Made by a program: the position numbers and the translations under genes. The notes below the pieces were generated by a model. The model searched no databases. It saw only the letters and a list, made by a program, of their open reading frames with translations, and was not told the DNA's origin. From positions 462,422,693 through 462,486,692 of the forward strand of contig OX336392.1 of NCBI GenBank assembly GCA_946902985.2: 64,000 bases of DNA. Direction: 5' to 3'. This document shows positions 55,450 through 64,000 of this stretch, one piece after another (position 1 is the first letter of the stretch; each line of letters begins with the position of its first letter). The DNA is from Meconema thalassinum. Taxonomy: Eukaryota > Arthropoda > Insecta > Orthoptera > Tettigoniidae.

Positions 55450-55467
55450 TGGCTGCCCAAGTGGGAC
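55450..55467 (+). promoter_or_regulatory. Gypsy-2 primer-binding site
   Basis: TGGCTGCCCAAGTGGGAC lies 12 bases after the LTR end and has the TGG start expected for pairing with a tRNA 3' CCA end. The 12-base gap is longer than usual and I have not matched it to a specific tRNA. Confidence 0.5.
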
Positions 55468-55989
55468 TGTTGTTGTTGTTGCTTTGCTGATCTCATACTT
55501 ATTTCGCTGAGAAATAATGCCAGGTCAGGCGGGCAAGTGTAAATTCAGTAAATTGAGGCGATGTTGTACCGCCATGTGCATTAGTAAAATCACTGAGTTT
55601 TTAAAGTTAGAAATATTGAACAAGGTTAGAAGTTGATATTGCATTTCTTGTTAACTTGTTCTGGCGCCCGGCATAAAATTAGAAAATTTGCATATTATTG
55701 AACTCAGTCAAAGCAGGAAGGTGTTGCCTTTTTTTTACATTTAATTAACTTCGGTTAATTGGTGTTGTTCGTAAATTTTGTTGGTTAGGAATTTAAAAGC
55801 AGATCACAAGGGAGTTATTTCATTGTTTGGCAATAAGAGTCTTGATTCAGTAAAATTTTGATTACTGAAATTTTCATTAAATTAGAATCAGTAGTATTTA
55901 AATATCAAGACATGTGTGCGTGTGTATGACTGAAATCCCAGTGCATGACCCTGTTTTTCTCTGAGTATATAGTATTTGTGTGTTGTGCG

Positions 55990-56414
55990 ATGGCTAGCAT
56001 CGAAGAGATCAAAGTGTTGTTAGAGCAGATGTCTATGCAAATGTCTGCGAAAACGGAAGAACAGTTAAAAATTCACAGTGAACAAAGTAATAAACAATTA
56101 AATGGCATTACGGAGCAATTACAAACCCAGAAATTAGACAGTGATAAACAATTACAGGATGCGAACAGTAGCATTACGGTCCAATTGCAGGTCCAGAAAT
56201 TGGATACCGATAAACAGTTACACGAGTTGCGGGAGAATAATAATAAACAGTTGAATGAATTAAACCATAAACTATCAGAGCAGGCAACGATACAAACAGT
56301 ACAAACAGTGCAGTTAGAAAAGATCACCCATGACATAAACCAGAGTGCTAGAGAATTAGAGAAACTGGCAGGTGAGGTAGCGGGAAATAACTCAACGCAA
56401 TTAGGAGAGATTAA
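55990..56414 (+). pseudogene. Gypsy-2 gag, N-terminal coiled coil
   Basis: The ATG at 55990 (MASIEEIKVLLEQMSMQM) starts a long heptad-rich, Gln/Asn-rich coiled coil with repeated KQL and QLQxQKLDxDKQL blocks. The frame is interrupted at TTAA (56411-56414) by piggyBac. On the far side of the transposon the coding sequence continues in phase at 58966. Downstream residues of the open frame to 56517 are transposon sequence. Confidence 0.75.
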
Positions 56415-58965
56415 CCTTCGGGCGGGCGCGCCTTTTGCACTCACACCAGTTGGCGCGCTCCGGCATTTTGGCCGCTCTCATTCACGTTCAGTTCTCAAAG
56501 CCAGAAGTGTTTGTTGACATGAAATTCATTGGGATTTCAATTGTTACACTAAAGACACATTAAGTGAGCAAATATTATTTTTCAACGACTTTTATCACAT
56601 CTGCAAACTGAAAAGGAACAACGCAACACACATCTCAATGAAAATAGTACCGTAAAAGAATAATCCAAATATAGGCCTATCACTTGTGTTCAGATTTTAT
56701 CACATCAAGGTTACAATATTATCACACTTCCATTTGGAATTAGACGTCTTCATCTTCATCCTCTACTTCATGCTGTGCACATGAGTTGCATGTGATTTCT
56801 TGGACTGAGTGTTTTTTACATACATATTTCGCACATTTCTTGCAGGACATCCGAGTCTGATTGTTCTTAGATCTACCACAATAAGAACAAATTTGCCTTT
56901 TTGTGGAAGGTGTTACTTCAACCTGATCAGGTTCTTCCTTATACCTTTCTAGAAAACAACGTAGTTCTCGAGGAAGAGTAGTTATTGTGGCCCGGTATTT
57001 TAGATTTTCTTCCATGAGGGCAAAACTTAAGTTGGATACATAAGTTCTTCTCCTCAAATGACTGTTCCGAGTATTGGCCTTGAAGATCTTGAAGGAATTA
57101 ATCCCAGCCACATCAAGAAGACGGTAAAATACCTCCACTGGCCACCTTCGAGTTGTTCTGGAAGTGGAGCACCTTGAACACATGAGGTCCACTGTGTCCA
57201 CCCCTCCTTTGGTGCCATTATAGTCCATAATTTGGTGTGGTTTGCCTGTCCCTTCATCAGTTTTGTTGTCGTCGTGCACCGTAGACAAGACGAGCACTGC
57301 TTTCTTTCTCTTTGTCACCGTAGAGATCAAAGTCATATCAGGTTGAGCACCAAACTTGTAACTTCCGGGTACTGATGTAGAATTGCGCTCCACAAACTCT
57401 GGGGGAATCTCCTTTTTGTTACTTTTCAGGGTGCCCAGAAAGGTCAATCCGTCCTTCAGCAAATCCTCGGCTAGAGGAGAGCTGCTAAAGTAATTATCTG
57501 TAGTGACATTACGATTTGTTTTCTTGATGGGATCTGTCAGTCTGACAACAATATCATGAGGCTTGTTGGTGGTAGCATAAGGGCCAGTTTCTTGCTTTCC
57601 ACAATAAATTTCAATATTGTACGTGTAGAATGTTCGAGCATCACATAAGGCATACATGTTGATGCCGTATTTGGCTGGTTTTTTAGCCATGTACTGCACA
57701 AATCGACAACGGCCCCGGAAAGCAACCAACATTTCATCGACGGTCAGGAATTCACCAGGAGAAAATGACTGTTGTGAATTGTGAACGAATGTATTCAGAA
57801 TGTCTCGAATGGGAGCTAGTCTGTCACTGTTCATCTGCTCAGTTCGTGTATTCACATAATCGAATCGTATACATCTCAATAAAAATCGGAATCGCCTTTC
57901 GCTGAAATTAGCGCGCAAAATTGTATACCCAGTCCCGTTTGTCGCAAATGGTTCAGCTAGATTCGTACGATTCTCCCTTTTGACCGCCAAAAATAATAAT
58001 GCCCCAAAAAAGCACGAATTTCTTTTATATCAGTCAACCTAAAATCCCTCTCTCGGATTTCCAGTTTTCTTTTTCTGAATGTATATATTGGTGTTCTTAA
58101 CAATACTATCAATAATGTCAGGGGACATTATTAGTGAAAAACATTCGATTTCAGTCATACAATGACCTTAGGGCCTGGAAAAGTTTTGATAATGTTTCTT
58201 CCCCTTGTTTTTACAAGATTTGCGACAGGTTGATTCGCCCACAATGTTTCTCCATCTTTACCGATAAAAAATCGAAGACTTTCGCTATTTTCAGCGTCTT
58301 CTTCACCTTCAATTTCAATTTCCACTTCAGACTCACTGTCGTGGTCGTCCACATATATTTCTTCAGTCTCGAAATCTGGATCAATCTCATCGTCTTCCGT
58401 CAGATCTTCTAGCTGGTCCATTCGTTCGTCTTCCTCCAACTCTTGAAGAATTGTAGAAATATCCTCAGGTCTGAGGTAAGGTTCCCTGAAACCCAAAAGT
58501 GAAGATTGAGTAAATCGTAGGTATTCATAAAATCCTAGAGAGTAAAACCGAGAGAACGAGGGAGAGGGAGGACATTGAAATAGATGTGTAAAGCATAAAT
58601 ATTTGAAAAATATATCACACTGAAATGTATGATACTTGAGCAATTCATCATATAATATTATAAATCAAGTAAAAAGTAAAGAAATAAATACTTACATTGT
58701 GTGTGGTGGACGGTAAACGTTTATCACTGTTAGGCGCGCGGCGGCAATGTGGCCGGTCGTACCTCCTACCGTGACATAGGCAACTTGCGTAATGAATTGC
58801 GCAATCCCTCTACAAGTCTGAGGTGGGGTTGGCCTGCCATATGACGTCTTACATAGTAGTTAGAGAATACATAGGGGCGTGGTTGTCCCTCACTGGAGTA
58901 TAACAAAGTAGTACGTCTTTTTTTGAAAACCCGGCCAATTTGCCGCGTGCGCGCCCGCCCGAAAG
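56415..58965 (-). mobile_element. piggyBac transposon
   Basis: A 2551-bp element with inverted ends CCTTCGGGCGGGCGCGCC (left) and CTTTCGGGCGGGCGCGCA (right, inverted), flanked by TTAA on both sides (56411-56414 and 58966-58969). It encodes a piggyBac transposase on the minus strand and sits in the gag gene of Gypsy-2. Precise TTAA excision, typical of the family, would leave the gag frame intact. Confidence 0.95.
56740..58500 (-). pseudogene. piggyBac transposase with frameshifts
   Basis: The acidic N-terminal region (PEDISTILQELEEDE, VDDHDSESEVEIE) and TLWANQPVANL lead to RNIIKTFPGPK. Then two or more frame changes occur around 58150-57990. The main frame (57990-56740) carries three catalytic Asp blocks: FLTVDEMLVAFRGR, NVTTDNYFSSSPLAEDL and GGVDTVDLMC. 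The C-terminus has the cysteine-rich domain (CSYCGRSKN, CKKCAKYVC, ITCNSC). The catalytic part is well preserved, but the frameshifts separate it from the N-terminus. Confidence 0.9.
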
Positions 58966-60190
58966 TTAAGAAGTTGGAATCTAAATTCGACAATAAACTG
59001 GTACAATTAGATGAAATGGTAGCCCAAAAATTAAAACAGATTGAGACAGCATGCGTAAACAACACGGCTGGAATAAAAAGCACGCAGGATGAATTACAGG
59101 GGCAATTTGAGAGACTAGAGGCCAATAACGAAAACATACATGAGCAAATTAATTCAGTCGATAATAATGTACTCGAATTAATAAAGGAACTCGACAAGCT
59201 TGACATCAAAACGGAGAAGGAAGGATGCACTTGCGCGAAAACCTGGAAGACCAATTAACAAGAACACAAGAGCGAATACGAGAAGAAATAGGAGACCAGC
59301 TAAATAAAAATCAGGAAGAGATGGGAGAACAATTAACTAAAACCCAAGAGCAAATACGTGAAGAGGTAGGGGAACAATTAACTAAAACCCAAGAGCAGAT
59401 ACAAGAGATAGGAGAACAATTAACTAAGACACAAGAGCAAATACGAGAAGAGCTTGAGAAGAACCAGGAAAGGAGCGAAGAAAAAATTAGTAGTTTGAAG
59501 AACAGGATCCGGAAAGATTGGGAGCAGCAGGTGAACGGAACTAAAGGAGATAGGCTGACGATCTTAAAGCGGCTAGGCGAGTACAATTCTAGGATGCAGG
59601 CTTTGGAGGAAAATATGAAGTCCAAACTCCAAGAACACACAGATCTCATAATTAAGAACGAGATAAGGTCCTTAGAAAACGCTACTTTATTCTCTGCAGA
59701 AAACACAGTAGGCAAACAGGGAAGTATTGGAAGTCCGGTGGGCTCGAAGCTGGCTGAGGATACAGGCCGAGGTCAGAGTCCAAAGATAACGTGCGACACA
59801 TTCCAACACTACAGAGGGGAGACATCAACTCCACAACCCGGCTTGGCACCTGCCCAAGTGATACAAGTAATTAGGGGGAACGACTTTAAACCCGACAAAT
59901 TCAGGGAGAACTCAGGATCCACTCCTAAAGCATTTTTACGTCAGCTGGATGACTACTTTAACGATCAACACGTCAGTCCCGCAAAACAGTTGCGGATGGT
60001 TGAGAAATTTTTGGAGGGCCCAAGCTTAATTTGGTTCCAGAGTTTCAAATACACATTTAATGACATGGCCCAGTTTAGAGAGGCATTCTTGAGAAAGTTC
60101 TGGAGTCCTTCTTTGCAGCAGGGGTTGAGGATGGATTTACACCAGGAAATATCACAGTACACATCCCACCAGGTTTTCAGAGTTCTTTAG
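58966..60190 (+). pseudogene. Gypsy-2 gag, repeat coiled coil and capsid-like part
   Basis: Continues the gag after piggyBac with KKLESKFDNKLVQLDEM. After a frameshift near 59225-59255 it carries four near-identical repeats of about 14 residues (EQLTKTQEQIREE, 59320-59460). A capsid-like block follows: RGNDFKPDKFRENSG, FLRQLDDYFND, EGPSLIWFQSFKY and FREAFLRKFWSP, resembling retrotransposon gag proteins. The frame ends at 60190 with another shift. Confidence 0.75.
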
Positions 60191-60974
60191 CCAACAGCTG
60201 GTTAAATTCCGTGATTTTGACGACGCGCCTACAGAAGAAAACATGGTTTTAACCATCAGTAAACAGTCTCCAATGAATATTCAGCAGTTTTTAGTGGCCG
60301 GTAATATCAAGACCGCAGTTCAGGCCGAGGAGATACTCCGCCATTTGGATGAGACGAGTATGGTCAGTCCGCAGACAGGGAGACGGAACATGGAGTGTGT
60401 AAACACAGCGGAAGTTGTTCAAGGGCATCAAACTAATCACAATCAAAATAATCAAACCCAGACACAGTCTACCGGAACGCAATTTACGCCCAGACGGCAG
60501 GAGTTCGATGGCCGAAACCAATACCATAACAACAATAGGAATTTCCAGAATCGCCGTGATAATTATAATAATAATAATAATAATCAGAACAATCACAATC
60601 GGTGGAAGTACCAGCGAGAGTATACCAACTGGAGGGGAAATCCAAGGCAGGGTAGACCTTACCAAAGGAACGGAGAAGGCAGGTGGAACAATACAAGGAA
60701 TTATCGGCAAGATAATCAAGGGGACTATCGCAATGATTGGAACGAGCGGTACGCTGAATCACAGAAATATTTGGACGAGTTAAATGCCGAAGAAACAGAG
60801 AAAGAGAAGTGGGGGCGTGCGATGGCGAATAGGCAAAGCCCAGATAATCACCAAGGAGCGGGGGCGGAAAGCTTATTACGGCAGCAGGAGAGACGCGATG
60901 ACAACCGGCGGAACTCAATGAATGGGTCCCAGGATAAAAAAAAATCACGATTGAACCAAAATCCGATAGCCTGA
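60191..60974 (+). pseudogene. Gypsy-2 gag C-terminal Asn/Arg-rich part
   Basis: The frame from 60243 (MVLTISKQSPMNIQQFL) continues the capsid end, then a low-complexity Asn/Gln/Arg region (NNRNFQNRRDNYNNN, RGNPRQGRPYQRNG) in the nucleocapsid position. No CCHC zinc knuckle is seen; RG-rich RNA-binding sequence may take its place. It ends at 60974 before the protease frame. Confidence 0.7.
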
Positions 60975-61003
60975 GAACGGAGGACACCAGGGAACGGGAG
61001 GAG

Positions 61004-61507
61004 TTGATTGTTGCAAACATAGAAGAGTGGGTAGCATTCCCGGACGATTGCCTGGAGGAAGTGGTGAAGGACCGAGACAATGTAATCAGACAATTACCGA
61101 TTATTTATGCACGTATTGGAGGTATTAGAGTGAGGTGCCTGATCGACACGGGTAGCCAGGTGAGCTTAGTCACGGAAGCATTGTTGAAAGAAATTGGAAA
61201 TAAACAAACCGTTCCAATTATGCCTGTACCATTAATGAAAGTCCGAGGGGTCATTCCTGACAAGACCATAGTTTGCAAGCACCAAGCATATTTAGACCTG
61301 GAGATATTAAACCACACATTTTCGCAAACTTTCATCGTGATACCAAAGATGAATTATAATGTCATTCTGGGAGCCAACTTCATCTGTGATTTTCATGCTA
61401 TAATTGACTTACATAATAACACTGTGAGTTTCAAACAAGTCGAGGGGTTGAGTCATGTGGGTCTGAACATGGAAGAGAGTCCACTAGAGAGACGGAGGGA
61501 CGAGTAA
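61004..61507 (+). pseudogene. Gypsy-2 aspartic protease
   Basis: Contains VRCLIDTGSQVSLVTEALL, the DTG catalytic motif of a retropepsin, and YNVILGANFICDFHAIID, the ILG flap-end block. It lies in the usual gag-protease-RT order. The frame is open for 167 codons; stops follow before the RT. Confidence 0.85.
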
Positions 61508-61509
61508 GC

Positions 61510-62378
61510 CAGACAGCAGTGGTTGAAATTGACAGTCGAGATATTTCGCAGGAACTTTGAGTACATTTGGCGGAAGAAGAAATTAGCGGGTCCAAATTTG
61601 AAATTTTACTTCAGGAGCGACTTAAGGAGGCAATAGTAGGAGAACCTGACAGAAGAAAATTAGAAGAAATTTTGTGACATCATAAGGGAGCTTTCGACAC
61701 GATTCCTGGAAAAGTTTTACATTTCCAGTATGCTATGCAAGTTACCGACTGGACCCCATTTAAGAGTAAATTGTACCCGATCCCAGAGAAACATTTTGCT
61801 CAGGTGAAGGCCATTATTAGTAAATTATTAGATTCCGGCATGATAAGAAAAGCAGCAACCCCATACTTAAATGCAATATTGGCTGTGGCCAAGCCAAATG
61901 GATCAATTAGATTATGCCTAGACGCTCGGGTTTTAAACAGTAAACTGCTAGTTGAGCATGACCAAGCACCAAGGATCAAGGATGTATTGAAGGGCTTCCA
62001 TGGGAAGAAGATATATTCTAGCGTCGACCTAACGAATAGTTTCCACCATCTTGAACTTGAGGAAAAATCCCAATTATTGACGGGGTTTTTATTTGATAAC
62101 CAAAGCTACATCTGGTCTCGCTTGCCCTTTGGTGTAAAAACAGCTGGATGTGCATTGATAAGAGCACTAGACAGGAATCTGACTGAGGAGGTCAAGAGCT
62201 TCACTATGAGGTATATTGACGACATACTTATTGCATCAGAAACAATGGAGGAACACTTGGTAAACCTAAACAAACTTTTGGACAACCTGAGAACCATGAA
62301 TTTCAAAATTAATTTGAAGAAATCGCACTTTTGCCAGAGCGAGATTCTGTATTTGGGTCACATAATTGATGTTGAAGG
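61510..62378 (+). pseudogene. Gypsy-2 reverse transcriptase, N-terminal part
   Basis: The open frame from 61735 includes YPIPEKHFAQVKAIISKLLD, GSIRLCLDARVLN, IYSSVDLTNSFHHLEL, WSRLPFGVKTAG and the catalytic RYIDDILIAS, then HFCQSEILYLGHIIDVEGV. It is cut at about 62378 and joined directly to the middle of the LTR, so RNase H and integrase are lost. The stretch 61510-61734 is coding-like but has stops. Confidence 0.9.
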
Positions 62379-63837
62379 CGTGGTGCTTTATTAAAGTTCA
62401 TTTTGTTATAGGAAAGGGAGGTAATTATTGTAGATGTTTTTATGAACAGGTTATTACTCATACTAGGGTTGCCGAGCGCAACAAATTAAGATGCAACTGT
62501 AGAACACTTTAGTTCTAATTTTTTAGCATTTTTTTGAGTCCTTTTCAGGTTAGTTAGTCACGGACTAGAACGGAAGCGCAAGCTGGTGGAAAAATATTTA
62601 TGTCATTTATTTCAGGTTTCTGTCAAACCCATACGTGTGATTCTGTGTGTGTTCATGTGTCAGGTGTGTGTATTGATTCTTCGTGATGAGGGGTAGGTGG
62701 TTCTACCGCCCTCATATTGTTGTTGTGGTATTTTTTTTGATGGAAAGGCAGAGCGCTCCGTGGAGGCTACTGTACCTTGTCCAGTGTTGATTTTCTTGGA
62801 TTTCCTAGGGGAAATGCTGAGATATTTTATTCTGACATACACACGTATATTGTGCTTTGGGAGCACGCTTCTTCGAGACTCGATCCCGTGCCATGGGAGG
62901 TCGAGGTTATTGACACGTGGGTTGACAGATGTGCAGATTTCCACTTAGCGCCCGTCTAGGTTCGGTGACTCATTGTTAGGCAGTCCTGCTGACCGACTGA
63001 CCCCTATAAGCTATCATTAGCAAACCTGTTCTTTTGTGATGGTCATTTGGACCGTATTTAATTGGGGAGTTCGCCATGTCTGTTACGAATTATCGCATAT
63101 CGTATGAATGGAATTTGTTTTAATGATGTAAATGTTGGCTTGGAGCCTAGTGATTTTCTATGACTCAGGTCATGTTAGTTTGTCTGTTGTGACACCCGTG
63201 TGGTGTAGTTATATTTTACTTGTAAAAATGACAGGCGGTCATATGTGTATTTCTTTTGTTGGTCACGTGTTAATTTACTTGTGTAGATTTTGAAAAGTCC
63301 TAATTTTAGGCATTAATGTTTTTGCTACGGCAGTTCTTGATTCCAATTACAAGCGGAAATTATTTGTTGTTTATTTAGTGTAGGAAGTGTCAGATTAATT
63401 TAAGTAGTGTATAGTTGGTTCCCCGCGTCTGTCTAGCTCTAAACAATGCAGATTCGTCCTCTGAAGGTTTACCGGATGATGACGAATCTCGCATTTATTT
63501 GTACTCATCGTTAAGCATGTAGAACAGCCGCACACGTACAACAATGTCATTGAAGTCATTTGGTCCAATTTATAATCTGTCCTGAGATTAAGCCTAGTTA
63601 TGGCAAGTAATTTATTCAGTTGGGAGTCATTTGGGAGTTTTGTTTTGTTTATTTTTACTTGTAAATAGTTGATCTGTTATTAAATTCATTTGTTATAACC
63701 CTGGTATTCACTTCTTCCTGCATGTTATTTTGTTATGTGTTACCCTGCATGTTAATGAAGCGCTTTAACAACAACTTACGAAATGGACTGTTACACTCCC
63801 AGAAACTGAGTCTCATAAGCTTCTTTGCAAGGGTTCA
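62379..63837 (+). repeat. Gypsy-2 3' LTR, 5' part deleted
   Basis: Matches the 5' LTR from GTGGTGCTTTATTAAAG to AAGGGTTCA with scattered differences and small indels (for example 62655-62668 and 63149-63166). The first ~1.1 kb of the LTR is missing, and the RT is fused to it at a GTG shared by both partners. The frames inside are antisense or chance. Confidence 0.85.
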
Positions 63838-64000
63838 ATATATATATCACATTCTTGTGGACACGATAACTACCGCAATTTTGCACCATTTTTTTACATA
63901 ATATGTATCCCTATAAAATCTCGGTCAAGTTCGTTAATGGGCACAATCGGTCAAAGGGGGTGGAAACGGGGGCTTTTATATTTTCGAAAAATTGAAATAT
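63838..64000. other. flank right of Gypsy-2
   Basis: Begins ATATATATATCAC, where a TSD would be expected; no partner is available because the left flank is LTR-internal sequence. TTCGTTAATGGGCACAATCG near 63929 is unassigned. No gene. Confidence 0.3.

Noticed and set aside
56073..56444. 123-residue minus-strand frame over gag
   Set aside because: Antisense of the coiled-coil gag; the sense frame carries the coherent heptad pattern.
60291..60719. Ile-rich open frames on both strands at 60291-60783
   Set aside because: Out-of-frame readings of the AAT/AAC repeats that encode the Asn-rich gag region.

Overview
This window is eukaryotic and almost entirely transposable elements (TEs). The families present (mariner, piggyBac, Transib, hAT, P-like/THAP, pogo-like, a Polinton/Maverick remnant, two Ty3/gypsy elements with very long LTRs, three LINE families, a tRNA-derived SINE and an abundant retroposon with an ATC-repeat tail) point to an insect with a large, TE-rich genome. 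From recall only, the retroposon tail resembles repeats of orthopteroid (polyneopteran) insects; I cannot confirm this here. I see no convincing host gene. Nearly every coding region carries frameshifts, stops or insertions.

Layout. 1-1.2 kb: a SINE, a mariner-type transposase broken by an inversion, and a Helitron-type helicase tail. 1.5-3.0 kb: two retroposon copies, one inserted in the other. 3.8-14.5 kb: a P-element-like THAP transposase split by one LINE insertion (LINE-A, 4389-12313) with a 10-bp target-site duplication (TSD). LINE-A itself hosts a MITE, a retroposon copy and a gypsy fragment. 14.6-15.9 kb: a long retroposon variant with an internal repeat array. 16.0-18.5 kb: a pogo/jerky-like transposase. 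20.6-22.4 kb: a mariner and the endonuclease of LINE-C.

22.4-50.1 kb is one LINE (LINE-B, minus strand) split in its endonuclease by a Polinton-like element with inverted arms of about 1.9 kb and a 6-bp TSD. The left arm of the Polinton hosts an hAT transposon (8-bp TSD). The hAT hosts a RAG1-related Transib element (5-bp TSD) and a retroposon copy. About 7 kb spanning LINE-B, the Polinton arm and the hAT is then tandemly duplicated (23174-30157 and 30158-38894), and the second unit later gained a THAP-domain DNA element (32248-34003). The Polinton core keeps a truncated protein-primed DNA polymerase B and a zinc-finger exon. Both arms keep a matching TATA/initiator and splice sites.

52.0-63.8 kb is a gypsy-type element with LTRs of about 2.5 kb, a coiled-coil gag, protease and part of the RT. 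A retroposon copy sits in its 5' LTR and a piggyBac (TTAA TSD) in its gag. TSDs and nesting give a relative insertion order for most of the region. The most notable signals are the Transib ends resembling V(D)J recombination signals, the Polinton arms carrying an inward promoter and split leader, and the dimeric retroposon family with its array-bearing variant.
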